A DNA stretch of 64,000 bases from Streptosporangium subroseum. GTDB lineage: Bacteria; Actinomycetota; Actinomycetes; Streptosporangiales; Streptosporangiaceae. The first letter of the stretch is position 1. Each line of letters begins with the position of its first letter. Positions 8,117 to 18,834 of this stretch are shown here, one piece after another. The notes beneath the pieces were generated by a model, which worked only from the letters and a program-made list of their open reading frames with translations, had not been told where the DNA came from and did no database searches. The position numbers and the translations under genes were made by a program. The stretch covers positions 103,270 to 167,269 of the forward strand of contig NZ_FZOD01000004.1 in the NCBI RefSeq assembly GCF_900188345.1, written 5' to 3'.

Positions 8117-8911
8117 TCAGCCTCGGACGCCCGCCGCCAGCTCGGCGCCCAGCGCGCGGACCGCGGCCAGACCGGAGGCCTCGTCGGGGGCGTCCAGGAC
8201 GCGGCGGATGAACGCCGAGCCGACGATGACGCCGTCGGCGTAGCCCGCCACCTCCGCGGCCTGCCGGCCGGTGCCGACGCCCAGGCCGACGCAGATCGGC
8301 AGGTCGGTGTGGGCGCGGGTCCGCTCGACCAGGCCCTGCGCCGCCGAGCCGACCGACTCGCGGGCGCCGGTGACGCCCATCAGCGAGGCCGCGTAGACAA
8401 AACCGGTGCAGCTGTCGATGACGGCCTTGATGCGCGTCTCGGGGGAGCTCGGCGCGACCAGGAAGACCGTGTCGATCCCGACCGCGGCGCTGGCCGTACG
8501 CCAGGGCTCGGACTCCTCGGGGGTCAGGTCGGGGGTGATCGTGCCCGTCCCGCCCGCGTTCGCCAGGTCACGGGCGAAACGCTCGGCGCCGTAGCGGTCG
8601 ATGGGGTTCCAGTACGTCATGACCAGCGTGGCGGCGCCCGTCTTGGCCACGCCCTCGACCGTGCGCAGCACGTCGGCGATGCGGGTGCCGTTGGTCAGCG
8701 CCCTGTGCACGGCGTCCTGGATCGTCGGGCCGTCCATGAGCGGGTCGGAGTAGGGCAGGCCGATCTCGATCACATCGCAGCCCGCCTCCACCATGGCGGT
8801 GGCGACGGCGATCGCGCCGTCCTGCGTGGGAAATCCAGCGGGCAGGTATCCGATGAGGGCGGCGCGATCGTCCGCCTTCGCCTTGGCGAACACCGTCTGA
8901 AGAGTCGTCAT
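8117..8911 (-). CDS. trpA: Tryptophan synthase alpha subunit
   Basis: 264 aa. TrpA cleaves indole-3-glycerol phosphate to indole and glyceraldehyde-3-phosphate. The catalytic pair is present at the standard positions, Glu49 and Asp60 in VIEIGLPYSDPLMDG, and the phosphate-binding glycines lie near the C-terminus (GLGVGTG, IVGSAFI). It is the last gene of trpC-trpB-trpA, 70 bp after trpB and 25 bp before the strong terminator. Confidence 0.97.
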   Translation of the reverse strand: MTTLQTVFAKAKADDRAALIGYLPAGFPTQDGAIAVATAMVEAGCDVIEIGLPYSDPLMDGPTIQDAVHRALTNGTRIADVLRTVEGVAKTGAATLVMTYWNPIDRYGAERFARDLANAGGTGTITPDLTPEESEPWRTASAAVGIDTVFLVAPSSPETRIKAVIDSCTGFVYAASLMGVTGARESVGSAAQGLVERTRAHTDLPICVGLGVGTGRQAAEVAGYADGVIVGSAFIRRVLDAPDEASGLAAVRALGAELAAGVRG

Positions 8912-8981
8912 CGTTGAGTTCCGTTGCGGTTCGTGGCCTCCGTCCCCTCCGGGCGCGGCCGGAGGGGAAGCAAGTCGGTCG

Positions 8982-10226
<1,245 letters not shown>

Positions 10227-10229
10227 TGC

Positions 10230-11039
10230 TTACTGCCCCTCGGGTCGGGATGCGGGGTGGGCACCGGCGGTGACCAGGTCGACCACGGCGGCCCGCGGGT
10301 CCTTGCCGGTGACCAGGCTCTCGCCGACCAGGACGGCGTCGGCACCGGCCCTGGCGTAGGCGAGGAGGTCATGGGGGCCGCGCACGCCCGACTCGGCGAC
10401 CTTGATGATGCCTTCGGGGATCTTGGGCGCCAGCTTGGCGAACACCTCGCGGTCCACCTCAAGGGTCTTGAGGTCTCGCGCGTTGATGCCGATGATCTTT
10501 GCTCCGGCTTCGATCGCCCGGTCGAGCTCCTCTTCGGTGTGCACCTCGACCAGCGGGGTCAGCCCGATCGACTCGGCCCGCTCGATGAGCGAGACCAGCG
10601 CGTTCTGGTCCAGCGCGGCCACGATCAGCAGCGCCAGGTCGGCGCCGTAGGCACGGGCCTCCCAGAGCTGGTAGGAGGTGACGATGAAGTCCTTGCGCAG
10701 CACCGGGATGTCGACGACGGCGCGGACCGCGGCCAGATCCTCGAGGCTGCCGCCGAAGCGGCGCCTCTCGGTCAGCACGCTGATGACGTGGGCGCCGCCC
10801 GACTCGTAGTCGGCGGCGAGTGCCGCGGGGTCGGCGATCGCGGCCAGTGCCCCCTTTGACGGGCTCGAACGCTTGACCTCGGCGATGACCGCCACGGGGT
10901 CGCCGCCCAGCGCCGCGTAGGCGTCGCGGGGTGCGGGAGCCCGCCCGGCCCGCTCCTTGAGCTCGGCCAGCGATACGCTCTTCTGCCGCTCGGCCAGATC
11001 GGCGCGGACCCCTTCGAGGATCTCCTCCAGCACGCTCAT
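10230..11039 (-). CDS. trpC: Indole-3-glycerol-phosphate synthase
   Basis: 269 aa, the usual length. Motifs of the TIM-barrel enzyme are present: [11 protein letters not shown] (catalytic Lys), [27 protein letters not shown] and VAESGVR. It closes the indole ring from carboxyanthranilate deoxyribulose phosphate. The product of PriA further right in the window (phosphoribosylanthranilate isomerase activity) supplies its substrate, since no trpF is seen here. Confidence 0.96.
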   Translation of the reverse strand: MSVLEEILEGVRADLAERQKSVSLAELKERAGRAPAPRDAYAALGGDPVAVIAEVKRSSPSKGALAAIADPAALAADYESGGAHVISVLTERRRFGGSLEDLAAVRAVVDIPVLRKDFIVTSYQLWEARAYGADLALLIVAALDQNALVSLIERAESIGLTPLVEVHTEEELDRAIEAGAKIIGINARDLKTLEVDREVFAKLAPKIPEGIIKVAESGVRGPHDLLAYARAGADAVLVGESLVTGKDPRAAVVDLVTAGAHPASRPEGQ

Positions 11040-11116
11040 CTGTCCTCCTCGCGAAGCTCCGAGGTCAGGTCCGCGAACGTTGCCGTGCCCATGGTTCGCT
11101 CGCTCCGCTCGCTCAC
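11036..11116 (-). CDS. Possible 26-aa upstream ORF coupled to trpC
   Basis: GTG at 11116 opens a 26-codon frame whose TGA overlaps the trpC ATG (ATGA). A second internal ATG would give 18 residues ([18 protein letters not shown]). It contains no Trp, so it is not a classical tryptophan leader. The first codons (VSERSER) come from a GAGCGAGCGGAGCGAGC sequence that is common in actinobacteria, so the frame may be accidental. Confidence 0.3.
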   Translation of the reverse strand: MSERSERTMGTATFADLTSELREEDR

Positions 11117-11207
11117 GAGTAAGGTCCCTCCCGGTCGATTGCCCTGTCTCGCCGATGGTATCGGCCCGGCCGAGGTCGCCCTGCCACCGGGTAACGCCTA
11201 TAGGTGA

Positions 11208-11639
11208 CTAGGGCGCCAGGAATTCCCCAAAGGGAACATTTCGCGCCACCCAAAAGGCGATCATTAAAGCGAGAAATATCCAAATATAGGCAGTATGTAT
11301 GGATTTACCGTTAAATGACGCTCCACGCCAGGATCGCAGCGCCCAGCGCCCCCAGAGCACGACCAGCACCGGCACCAGGACCACCACGAACGGATTGAGC
11401 CCCAGAGCCGTGACGGGGTCGCCGTGGGCGAGCGCGTAGACGGCCCGGAGCCCACCGCAGCCCGGGCAGTAGAGCCCGGTGAGCATGAGGAACGGGCAGG
11501 TGGGGTAGTGACCGGGCTCGTTCGGGTCCACCGCGCTCACGAACACCGTCGCGGCGCCGACCACCGCCGCGGTGCCGAGCGGCGCCAGCAGGGCCCGCGC
11601 CCGCGCCCCACGCGATCTCACGATCTTCCCCGTCACCAT
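11208..11639 (-). CDS. DUF2752 membrane protein
   Basis: 143 aa from ATG 11639. It shows the family signature PTCPFLMLTGLYCPGCGGLRA followed by AHGDPVTALGLNP, with three to four membrane helices. The CPxC-like cluster (Cys in PTCP and PGCG) is conserved in DUF2752, whose function is unknown. Genes of this family commonly lie in the trp region of actinomycetes. The longer upstream frame to 11939 is Arg/Gly-rich noise and was not used. Confidence 0.8.
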   Translation of the reverse strand: MVTGKIVRSRGARARALLAPLGTAAVVGAATVFVSAVDPNEPGHYPTCPFLMLTGLYCPGCGGLRAVYALAHGDPVTALGLNPFVVVLVPVLVVLWGRWALRSWRGASFNGKSIHTAYIWIFLALMIAFWVARNVPFGEFLAP

Positions 11640-11743
11640 GATTCGCCCGAACTCCCCACCGGCGGCGACCCGCCACCGGCCACGATACTCAGGGGGAGCG
11701 AAGCCCTGTCCCCGTCGTCCCCGTCGTCCCCGTCGCCCCCCGG

Positions 11744-12142
11744 CTAGCCCGGCATGCTGGTCGAGCCGATGATGCCCAGAAAGAGGAGTCCCCCCAGCAC
11801 CAGCACCCAGCAGGCGATGCCGAAGTAGGACAGGACCAGACCGGCGATGGCCATGCCCCGCCCCTCCTCGCCGGTCCGCTTGATCTGGCTCAGCGAGATG
11901 TGGCCGAGCACGGCGCCCACGATCGAGGTGATACCGCACGCGAACAGTCCGGCGATGCCCATGACCAGCGCGGCGATGGCCATGCCGTTGTTGCCTCGGG
12001 GCGGCGGCGCGCCGTAGCCGTAGCCGCCATAGGGATCATGGCCGCCGGGCGGCGTGCCGTACCCGCCGGAACCGTACCCACCGGAGTCGTAACCGCCACC
12101 CTGAGGCGGTCCGTAACCACCCGGCTGATTCCCATAGCTCAT
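11744..12142 (-). CDS. DUF4190-type small membrane protein with Gly/Tyr-rich N-terminus
   Basis: 132 aa from ATG 12142, preceded by a GGGGAG ribosome site. Residues 1-50 are a low-complexity Gly/Tyr/Pro segment ([11 protein letters not shown]); two hydrophobic helices follow, around [15 protein letters not shown] and [15 protein letters not shown], the duplicated unit typical of DUF4190. No function is known. The upstream in-frame MHIGELF extension lacks a ribosome site. Confidence 0.8.
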   Translation of the reverse strand: MSYGNQPGGYGPPQGGGYDSGGYGSGGYGTPPGGHDPYGGYGYGAPPPRGNNGMAIAALVMGIAGLFACGITSIVGAVLGHISLSQIKRTGEEGRGMAIAGLVLSYFGIACWVLVLGGLLFLGIIGSTSMPG

Positions 12143-12258
12143 GAATAGCTCCCCTATATGCAAGTTGCGGGCGAAATCCTAGCTAAAACACGCCGTGGAC
12201 GAGGAGCCCCGCCCGCCTTGTGAGCAAGTTGTGGCCGGAAAGGCAACCAGGAAACAGA

Positions 12259-12326
12259 GCAACGGAGCAACGGAGCAACGAGGGAACGAGGGAACGAGGG
12301 AACGAGGGAACGAGGGAACGAGGGAA
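12259..12326. repeat. 8-bp intergenic tandem repeat array
   Basis: Two GCAACGGA units plus GCAA (12259-12278) are followed by six exact CGAGGGAA units (12279-12326). The array lies between the Trp-associated membrane protein stop and the DUF4190 start. The period of 8 is not a codon multiple, so it is non-coding. Confidence 0.9.
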
Positions 12327-12339
12327 CGGGGCAGCGCTG

Positions 12340-12939
12340 TCAGCGCTGCTCCCTGTTCTCCGGTCCGGCCGTGGGGTCGGTGCCGAGATCGATGGCGTCC
12401 CACAGCGCCCGCTCACTGGGAGCACTCTCGGCGAGGGTACGGCCCGCGCCTTCGGGATTCGCGCCGGGACGGTCGTAGCGGTCGGACATGCCGGGCCAGC
12501 GACCACCTCTGAGAACCGCCGTCACTCCCCCGCCCAGCAGGAGCAGTCCCCCGGCCGCGGCGATCAGCGGCCAGGCGACGACGGAGGCGACCTGCGGAGC
12601 GCCTCCTCCGGTCATCGGCGCCTGACTCGCCGAGATCCGCAGCGCCGCGCTCGCGCCGCTCCCCCACCAGGCCGCGGCGATCACTCCGGCCCCGCAGAGC
12701 GCCATCACGCCACCGATGATCCTGCGCCACACGCCCCTGGTCGCGAGCACGGCGACCACCGCGGCGAGCCCCGCCCAGGCCGCCGGGCCGAGCGCGGGAG
12801 CGAGCTCCGCGGCGGAGACCGCCACCTTGCGCACGCCGTACGTCACGGTGAACCAGTCGCGCCCGGCGGTGAGCAGCACGAGCGCGGCGCCCGCCACGCA
12901 CACGATCACCCAGGTCCACAGCGCCCGCCTGGCCGTCAC
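12340..12939 (-). CDS. Trp-associated membrane protein (TIGR02234 type)
   Basis: 199 aa with four membrane helices in the first 145 residues and a polar C-terminal tail. Length, topology and motif ([13 protein letters not shown]) fit the Trp-region conserved membrane protein of actinobacteria, which normally lies between trpE and trpC. Here its GTG overlaps the hisI stop (GTGA), so trpE is absent from the expected place. Function unknown. Confidence 0.85.
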   Translation of the reverse strand: MTARRALWTWVIVCVAGAALVLLTAGRDWFTVTYGVRKVAVSAAELAPALGPAAWAGLAAVVAVLATRGVWRRIIGGVMALCGAGVIAAAWWGSGASAALRISASQAPMTGGGAPQVASVVAWPLIAAAGGLLLLGGGVTAVLRGGRWPGMSDRYDRPGANPEGAGRTLAESAPSERALWDAIDLGTDPTAGPENREQR

Positions 12940-13283
12940 GCCGAGGCCACCGTCAGCTCGTCGGCGTCGAAGCAGGTCCGGTCGCCGGTGTGGCAGGCGG
13001 CGCCCACCTGGTCGACCTTGAGCAGGATCGTGTCGCCGTCGCAGTCGAGGGCGGCGGATTTGACGTGCTGGACGTGGCCGGAGGTATCGCCCTTCACCCA
13101 GTAGGCCCCGCGGCTGCGCGACCAGTAGGTGGCCCTGCCGGAGGTGAGCGTGCGATGCAGCGCCTCGTCGTCCATCCAGGCGAGCATCAGCACCTCGCCG
13201 GTGTCGTACTGCTGGACGACGGCGGGCACCAGCCCGTCGCCGGTGCGCTTCAGTCGTGCCGCGATGGCTGGGTCAAGGGACAT
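12936..13283 (-). CDS. hisI: Phosphoribosyl-AMP cyclohydrolase
   Basis: 115 aa from ATG 13283. It opens the adenine ring in the third step of histidine synthesis. Motifs are intact: [35 protein letters not shown] and the metal-binding [26 protein letters not shown] with its cysteines. The monofunctional form (no HisE domain) is normal in actinobacteria. hisI here is 36.6 kb away from hisF, which it usually follows closely. Confidence 0.96.
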   Translation of the reverse strand: MSLDPAIAARLKRTGDGLVPAVVQQYDTGEVLMLAWMDDEALHRTLTSGRATYWSRSRGAYWVKGDTSGHVQHVKSAALDCDGDTILLKVDQVGAACHTGDRTCFDADELTVASA

Positions 13284-13496
13284 GCCGCAATTGTGCCGCA
13301 ACCAGGGAGAGGTACGGCGTCCGGCATGGCCGGACGAGACCCCGGACTCATCGGCGATCACGGCTGCCGCACACTGGGCGGCCATCCCGTCCGCCCGATC
13401 GCGGGAGCCGGCACGGATGCCTCGCCCCCGGCGGCCCGCACCGGTGATATCGCGACGAGCCTTGCGGTGAGAGATTTGGCCTCATAGGTTTTCGCC

Positions 13497-14540
13497 ATGT
13501 CAGACCCAGCTGTGAGGCTGAGCGGCCTCAGCAAGAGCTTCGGCGCCGTGGCCGCGGTCGCCGGTGTCGACCTCGACATCGCCGACGGCGAGTTCTTCGC
13601 CATGCTCGGGCCGTCGGGTTCGGGCAAGACCACCGTTCTGCGGCTGATCGCGGGCTTCGAGGCCCCCACCTCCGGCAGGGTCGAGCTCGGCGGGGTGGAC
13701 GTCACCCGGCTCGCCCCCTTCGAGCGGGACGTCAACACCGTCTTCCAGGACTATGCGCTGTTCCCGCACATGAACGTGGTGGACAACGTCGAGTACGGCC
13801 TCCGCGTGAAGCGGGTCCCCAAGGCCGAGCGCCGTGCCCGAGCCCTGGCCGCGCTGGAGTCGGTCCGGCTGGAGGGTCTGGAGCGGCGCAGGCCGAACCA
13901 GCTCTCCGGCGGCCAGCGCCAGCGGGTGGCCCTGGCCCGCGCCCTGGTCAACCGCCCCCGGGTGCTGCTGCTCGACGAGCCGCTCGGCGCGCTGGATCTC
14001 AAGCTCCGCGAGGAGATGCAGGTGGAGCTCAAGTCGATCCAGCGCGAGGTGGGAATCACCTTCCTGTTCGTCACCCACGACCAGGAGGAGGCGCTGACCA
14101 TGAGCGACCGGGTGGCGGTGTTCGACCGCGGCCGGATCGAGCAGGTGGGCACCCCGGCCGACATCTACGAAAAACCCGTCAGCCCCTTCGTCGCGGGATT
14201 CGTCGGCACCTCCAACCTGATCTCCGGCGAGGCCGCGCAGGCCGTGCTCGGCAGGGAGGGCACCTTCAGCGTGCGGCCGGAGAAGCTGCGCGTCGCCGGG
14301 CTCGACGACGCGGTCGACGCCGCCGAGCACAGCGCGACGGGCACCGTCTCGGAGGTCGTCTACGCCGGGCCCGCCACCCGGTTCGTGGTCGAGCTCGACG
14401 TGGGTGGGCGGCTCATCGCCCTCCAGCAGAACCTGCAGGTCTCGTCCATGGACGTGATGGGTCTGCGGGGCACCAGGGTCCGCCTCGTCTGGCACCGCCG
14501 GCACGAGTTCGCGATCGTCTCGCAAGAAGGCGTCTCGTAG
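13497..14540 (+). CDS. potA: Polyamine-type ABC importer, ATP-binding protein
   Basis: 347 aa. Walker [11 protein letters not shown]-loop [11 protein letters not shown], signature [15 protein letters not shown] and Walker [13 protein letters not shown] are intact, followed by a TOBE domain after residue 240 as in PotA. It is the first gene of a four-gene plus-strand operon with a binding protein and two permeases, all of the spermidine/putrescine type. The substrate is inferred; related systems also import other cationic amines. Confidence 0.9.
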   Translation: MSDPAVRLSGLSKSFGAVAAVAGVDLDIADGEFFAMLGPSGSGKTTVLRLIAGFEAPTSGRVELGGVDVTRLAPFERDVNTVFQDYALFPHMNVVDNVEYGLRVKRVPKAERRARALAALESVRLEGLERRRPNQLSGGQRQRVALARALVNRPRVLLLDEPLGALDLKLREEMQVELKSIQREVGITFLFVTHDQEEALTMSDRVAVFDRGRIEQVGTPADIYEKPVSPFVAGFVGTSNLISGEAAQAVLGREGTFSVRPEKLRVAGLDDAVDAAEHSATGTVSEVVYAGPATRFVVELDVGGRLIALQQNLQVSSMDVMGLRGTRVRLVWHRRHEFAIVSQEGVS

Positions 14541-14556
14541 GAAAGGCAGTCATCAC

Positions 14557-15789
14557 ATGCGATCCACCCCCCGGACTCTCATCCGGCACAGCACGGTCGC
14601 TCTCTCGGCGCTCGCCCTGGCCACCGTCACCGCCTGCGGCGGCGCCTCCTCGCCGGAGCCCGGTGCCGGTGCCCCCGCCCCCGGCAGGAGCGGCTTCACC
14701 CCGCCCAAGATCGAGTCGCTGAAGACCCTCGGCGCGGGCGAGGGCCAGGTCAACCTGGTCAACTGGGCCGGATACGTCGAGGACGGCGGCAACGACCCCA
14801 AGGTCGACTGGGTCACCCCGTTCGAGAAGGCGACCGGCTGCCAGGTCAACGCCAAGACCGCGGGCACGTCCGACGAGATGGTCAACCTGATGAAGACCGG
14901 CGAGTACGACGCCGTCTCCGCCTCGGGCGACGCCTCGCTGCGGCTGATCGCCGGCGGGACCGTCGCTCCGGTCAACACCGCGCTGATCCCCAACTACGCC
15001 GACGTGTTCGCCGGCCTCAAGGACAAGGCGTGGAACTCGATCGACGGTGTGGCCTACGGCGTGCCGCACGGCCGCGGGGCCAACCTGCTCATGTGGCGCA
15101 CCGACACGGTCAAACCCGCGCCCGACTCCTGGGGCGTGGTGTTCGACCCCGCCTCGCCGTACGCGGGGAAGATCACGGCCTACGACTCCCCGATCTACAT
15201 CGCGGACGCGGCGCTGTATCTGATGGCCACCAAGCCCGAGCTCGGCATCAAGAACCCCTACGCGCTGGACGACAGGCAGTTCCAGGCCTCGGTCGACCTG
15301 CTCAAGCAGCAGAGGAAGCTCGTCGGCGAGTACTGGTCGGACTACACCAAGGAGGTCCAGGCCTTCAAGAGCGGCGACTCCGTGCTCGGCACCACCTGGC
15401 AGGTCATCGCCAACGTGGCCGCCGCGGACAAGGCGCCGATCGAGGTGACCCTGCCCAAGGAGGGGTCGACCGGCTGGTCGGACACCTGGATGATCGCCGC
15501 CGCGGCCAAGCACCCGAACTGCGCCTACAAGTGGATGGACTGGATCATCTCCCCTCAGGCCAACGCCCAGGTCGCCGAATACTTCGGGGAGGCTCCGTCC
15601 AACGCCAAGTCCTGTGAGCTGACCGCCGATCCCAAGCACTGCGAGACCTTCCACGCGGCCGACGAGGACTACTACTCCAAGGTCTGGTACTGGACCACGC
15701 CGATCGCCCAGTGCCTGGACGGCCGCACGGACGTCACGTGCAAGGACTACTCCGAGTGGACCCGGGCCTGGACCGAGATCAAGGGCTGA
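14557..15789 (+). CDS. potD: Polyamine-type ABC importer, substrate-binding lipoprotein
   Basis: 410 aa. The signal peptide ends in a lipobox (LATVTAC, Cys27), a substrate for Lgt. The mature domain resembles PotD/PotF: LVNWAGYVE, VNAKTAGTSDEMVNLM, YDAVSASGDASLRLI and VPHGRGANLLMW. It contains about six cysteines in the mature part, several near the C-terminus, more than E. coli PotD, perhaps forming disulfides. It starts 16 bp after potA. Confidence 0.88.
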   Translation: MRSTPRTLIRHSTVALSALALATVTACGGASSPEPGAGAPAPGRSGFTPPKIESLKTLGAGEGQVNLVNWAGYVEDGGNDPKVDWVTPFEKATGCQVNAKTAGTSDEMVNLMKTGEYDAVSASGDASLRLIAGGTVAPVNTALIPNYADVFAGLKDKAWNSIDGVAYGVPHGRGANLLMWRTDTVKPAPDSWGVVFDPASPYAGKITAYDSPIYIADAALYLMATKPELGIKNPYALDDRQFQASVDLLKQQRKLVGEYWSDYTKEVQAFKSGDSVLGTTWQVIANVAAADKAPIEVTLPKEGSTGWSDTWMIAAAAKHPNCAYKWMDWIISPQANAQVAEYFGEAPSNAKSCELTADPKHCETFHAADEDYYSKVWYWTTPIAQCLDGRTDVTCKDYSEWTRAWTEIKG

Positions 15790-15894
15790 TCCCCGCAGGA
15801 ACCATCCGCACGGCGGGAGGTACGGGCCCCCGGGCCGCCTGCCCGTCCGGTCTCGCCCCCCTTCCCAGGGTTCCCATGCACGGAGGAGCCGAAG

Positions 15895-16758
15895 TTGACC
15901 CCCACCGCGACGGCGGGCCGCACGCCGCGACGCCGGCTCACCGCCTTTCTGCACCGGCACGCGGGTGTACGGCTGTCGCTGCTGCTGTCCGCGCCCCTGC
16001 TCTGGCTCGGCGTCGCCTACCTCGGCGCGCTGGCGGCCCTGTTCGTGACGGCCCTGTGGAGCACCGACACCTTCACCGGCGACGTGGTCAAGGAGCTGAC
16101 CTGGGTCAACTTCCAGGACCTGTTCACCCTCGACGTCTACCGGACGATCGCCCTGCGCTCGGTGGGGGTGGCGGTCGCGGTGACGCTGATCGACCTGGTC
16201 ATCGCGTTCCCGATGGCGTTCGCGATGGCCAAGCTGGCCTCTCCCCGCGCCCAGCGCTGGCTGGTGATCGCGGTGCTCACCCCGCTGTGGGCGTCCTATC
16301 TGGTGAAGGCCTACGCCTGGCGGATCATGCTCTCCGCCGACGGCGTCCTCGGCTGGGGGTACGGTCTGACCGCCACGATCCTCACCCTGTCCTACCTGTG
16401 GCTGCCGTACATGATCCTGCCGATCTACGCCGGACTCGAACGGCTGCCGGACTCGCTGCTGGACGCGGCCGGCGATCTGGGCGCGCGCGGCCCGCGGACG
16501 TTCCGGACCGTCGTGTGGCCGCTCACCTTCCCCGCCGTGATCGCGGGCTCGGTCTTCACCTTCTCGCTGTCGCTCGGCGACTACATCACCGTGAAGATCG
16601 TGGGCGGCACGTCGCAGCTGATCGGCAACGTCGTCTACGACAACATCGGCGCGGCCAACAACCTCCCCTTCGCCGCCGCGGTCGCCACCGTCCCCGTGGT
16701 GATCATGCTGGTCTACCTCGCCGCGGTCCGCCGCACCGGAGCCCTGGAGAACCTGTGA
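15895..16758 (+). CDS. potB: Polyamine-type ABC importer permease (PotB-like)
   Basis: 287 aa from a TTG start at 15895, supported by GGAGGA at 15882-15887. Six membrane helices and the cytoplasmic EAA-like loop (LLDAAGDLGARGPRTF...PLTFP) identify a binding-protein-dependent permease. It pairs with the next gene to form the channel. Confidence 0.88.
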   Translation: MTPTATAGRTPRRRLTAFLHRHAGVRLSLLLSAPLLWLGVAYLGALAALFVTALWSTDTFTGDVVKELTWVNFQDLFTLDVYRTIALRSVGVAVAVTLIDLVIAFPMAFAMAKLASPRAQRWLVIAVLTPLWASYLVKAYAWRIMLSADGVLGWGYGLTATILTLSYLWLPYMILPIYAGLERLPDSLLDAAGDLGARGPRTFRTVVWPLTFPAVIAGSVFTFSLSLGDYITVKIVGGTSQLIGNVVYDNIGAANNLPFAAAVATVPVVIMLVYLAAVRRTGALENL

Positions 16759-17564
16759 ACCTCTCCCGTACGGCACGCACGGCGCTGTGGGCGATGCTGG
16801 CCGCGGGGCTCGGCGTCATCTACGTGCCCCTGCTCATCGTGCTGGTCAACTCCTTCAACACCGACCGCACGTTCGCCTGGCCGCCCACCGGGTTCACCGT
16901 CCGGTGGTGGGAGGCGGCCTGGAACTCCACCGGCGTGCGCGACGCGCTGTGGGCGTCCGTCCAGGCCGGGCTGGGCGCCACGGCGATCGCCCTGGTGCTC
17001 GGCACGATGGTGGCCTTCGCGATCCAGCGTTACGACTTCTTCGGCAAGAACGCGGTCTCGCTGCTGATCCTGCTGCCGATCGCCCTGCCCGGCATCGTCA
17101 CCGGCATCGCGCTGAACAACGCCTTCCGGGCGGTGCTGGAACCGTTCGGGGTGAGCCTGGGCCTGTTCACCGTGATCATCGGGCACGCGACCTTCTGCGT
17201 GGTGACCGTCTACAACAACGTGCTCGCCCGCCTGCGCCGCATGGGCTCCTCCCTGGAGGAGGCCTCGGCCGACCTGGGCGCGGACACCTTCACCACGTTC
17301 CGGCTGATCACCTTCCCGATGATGCGCTCGGCACTGCTCGCGGGCGGTCTGCTCGCCTTCGCCCTGTCCTTCGACGAGATCATCGTGACCACGTTCACCG
17401 CGGGGGCCGGGGTCAGGACGCTTCCCTTGTGGATCTTCGAGAACCTCTTCCGCCCCAACCAGGCCCCGGTCGTCAACGTGGTGGCCGCCGCCCTGATCGT
17501 GGCGTCGATCGTTCCCATCTACCTCGCCCAGCGCCTGTCGGGCGGCGACGCGGGCACCCGCTGA
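16755..17564 (+). CDS. potC: Polyamine-type ABC importer permease (PotC-like)
   Basis: 269 aa from GTG 16755, which overlaps the potB stop (GTGA). The protein has six helices, the EAA loop SLEEASADLGADTFTTFRLITFP and the PotC-like end LSFDEIIVTTFTAG. It completes the potA-D-B-C operon. Confidence 0.9.
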   Translation: MNLSRTARTALWAMLAAGLGVIYVPLLIVLVNSFNTDRTFAWPPTGFTVRWWEAAWNSTGVRDALWASVQAGLGATAIALVLGTMVAFAIQRYDFFGKNAVSLLILLPIALPGIVTGIALNNAFRAVLEPFGVSLGLFTVIIGHATFCVVTVYNNVLARLRRMGSSLEEASADLGADTFTTFRLITFPMMRSALLAGGLLAFALSFDEIIVTTFTAGAGVRTLPLWIFENLFRPNQAPVVNVVAAALIVASIVPIYLAQRLSGGDAGTR

Positions 17565-17594
17565 GCGGGCGACCGGCCCCGGGCCGGCGAAACC

Positions 17595-17652
17595 CCTCGC
17601 CGCCCGCGAGCGGCGAGGCGGCGTCGTCTGACGGCCCGGAAGAGCGGCCGTC
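17595..17652. terminator. Two tandem hairpins between convergent potC and ppk2
   Basis: CCTCGCCGC (17595-17603)/GCGGCGAGG (17610-17618) has a 6-nt loop; GACGGCC (17630-17636)/GGCCGTC (17646-17652) follows. Neither has a T-run, but the position between converging genes fits bidirectional termination. Confidence 0.65.
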
Positions 17653-17661
17653 GTCGATCGA

Positions 17662-18642
17662 TCAGGCCTGCGGCAGGGACGGCGTTCCGGGTGTGCGGTC
17701 GTCGTCGAGCAGGTCGGTGGCGTGGACGACGATCCGGGGGTCGGGGGACCCCACGATGTCGTGGTCCTTGTTGTCATACTCGAACAGGCTGAGGAGATGG
17801 CGCATGGCCTCGATCCGGGCCCGCTTCTTGTCGTTGCTCTTGATCACCGTCCACGGCGACTCCTCCGTGTCGGTGTGCAGGAACATGTCCTCCTTGGCCT
17901 CGGTGTACATCTCCCACTTGTCCAGCGACTCCAGATCCATCGGCGACAGCTTCCACTGCCGTACCGGGTCGACCTGGCGGATCACGAACCGGGTGCGCTG
18001 CTCGGAGCGGGACACCGAGAACCAGAACTTCACGAGGTGGATGCCGTCCCGGACGAGCATGCGCTCGAACTCGGGGGTCTGCTCCATGAACTCCAGGTAT
18101 TCCTCCGGCGTGGCGAAGCCCATCACGCGCTCGACCCCGGCGCGGTTGTACCAGGACCGGTCGAAGAAGACCATCTCCCCCGCGGCCGGCAGGTGCGAGA
18201 TGTAGCGCTGGAAGTACCACTGCGTGCTCTCGCGCTCGCTCGGCTTCTCCAGCGCGACCACGGTCGCCCCGCGCGGGTTGAGGTGCTCCATGAACCGCTT
18301 GATCGTGCCGCCCTTGCCCGCCGCGTCACGCCCCTCGAACAGGACCACCAGCCGGCCGCCGGTGTCCTTCACCCAGTACTGCAGCTTGAGCAGCTCGATC
18401 TGGAGCAGGCGCTTGAGCCGGTCGTACTCCGACCGGTCCATCCGCTCGCCGTAGGGATACTTCTCCCGCCAGGTGTCGACGGCGCTGCCGTCCAGCCGCA
18501 CCAGGACGGGATCATCGTCGTCGTCGTCCCTGACCCGCAGGTTCGGCAGCTCGTCGAGCAGGTCACCGCGGGCTATGGCCGAGCGCACGTGAAGGATCGG
18601 GAACTGCTTATCCACCGGTTCATCACCCAGCACATTCGTCAT
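17662..18642 (-). CDS. ppk2: Polyphosphate kinase 2
   Basis: 326 aa. The PPK2 family moves phosphate between polyphosphate and nucleoside diphosphates. Walker A is FEGRDAAGKGGTIKRF, the lid/Walker B region FFDRSWYNRAGVERVMGF, and KFWFSVSRSEQRTRF follows. It is a single-domain (class I-like) protein with an N-terminal DDDDDD acidic stretch. It is monocistronic, divergent from the amino-acid importer. Confidence 0.93.
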   Translation of the reverse strand: MTNVLGDEPVDKQFPILHVRSAIARGDLLDELPNLRVRDDDDDDPVLVRLDGSAVDTWREKYPYGERMDRSEYDRLKRLLQIELLKLQYWVKDTGGRLVVLFEGRDAAGKGGTIKRFMEHLNPRGATVVALEKPSERESTQWYFQRYISHLPAAGEMVFFDRSWYNRAGVERVMGFATPEEYLEFMEQTPEFERMLVRDGIHLVKFWFSVSRSEQRTRFVIRQVDPVRQWKLSPMDLESLDKWEMYTEAKEDMFLHTDTEESPWTVIKSNDKKRARIEAMRHLLSLFEYDNKDHDIVGSPDPRIVVHATDLLDDDRTPGTPSLPQA

Positions 18643-18780
18643 GGTTTCCTACCCCTGAGACAGAATTTAGCCCTCGTTCTATCTCCTGCCTCCTCCGGGG
18701 GGCGTTAATCCTCGGTGGAATCATCGCGTGCGGGGCACGCCACCGCCCTCGGGGTTGCCACGAGATCACCACGATAAAAA

Positions 18781-18834
18781 CCTACTAAACAAGTAGGTCT
18801 TGACGGGATTGAGGGACTGTGTTGAAGTGTGGGC
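18781..18834 (+). promoter_or_regulatory. Promoter with palindrome before the leader peptide
   Basis: CCTACT/AGTAGG (18781-18797) is a perfect 6-5-6 inverted repeat, a possible operator. TTGACG (18800-18805) is a good -35; with a 17-bp spacer the -10 would be TTGAAG (18823-18828), which puts the transcription start at the ATG of the leader peptide (18835), i.e. a leaderless transcript. The -10 is weak. Confidence 0.5.

Noticed and set aside
12179..12506. Frames with SLVPSFPR repeats
   Set aside because: They are translations of the 8-bp tandem repeat.
14413..16776. 787-codon minus-strand frame opposite potA/potD/potB
   Set aside because: Gly/Asp/Arg-rich shadow of the recognised importer genes.
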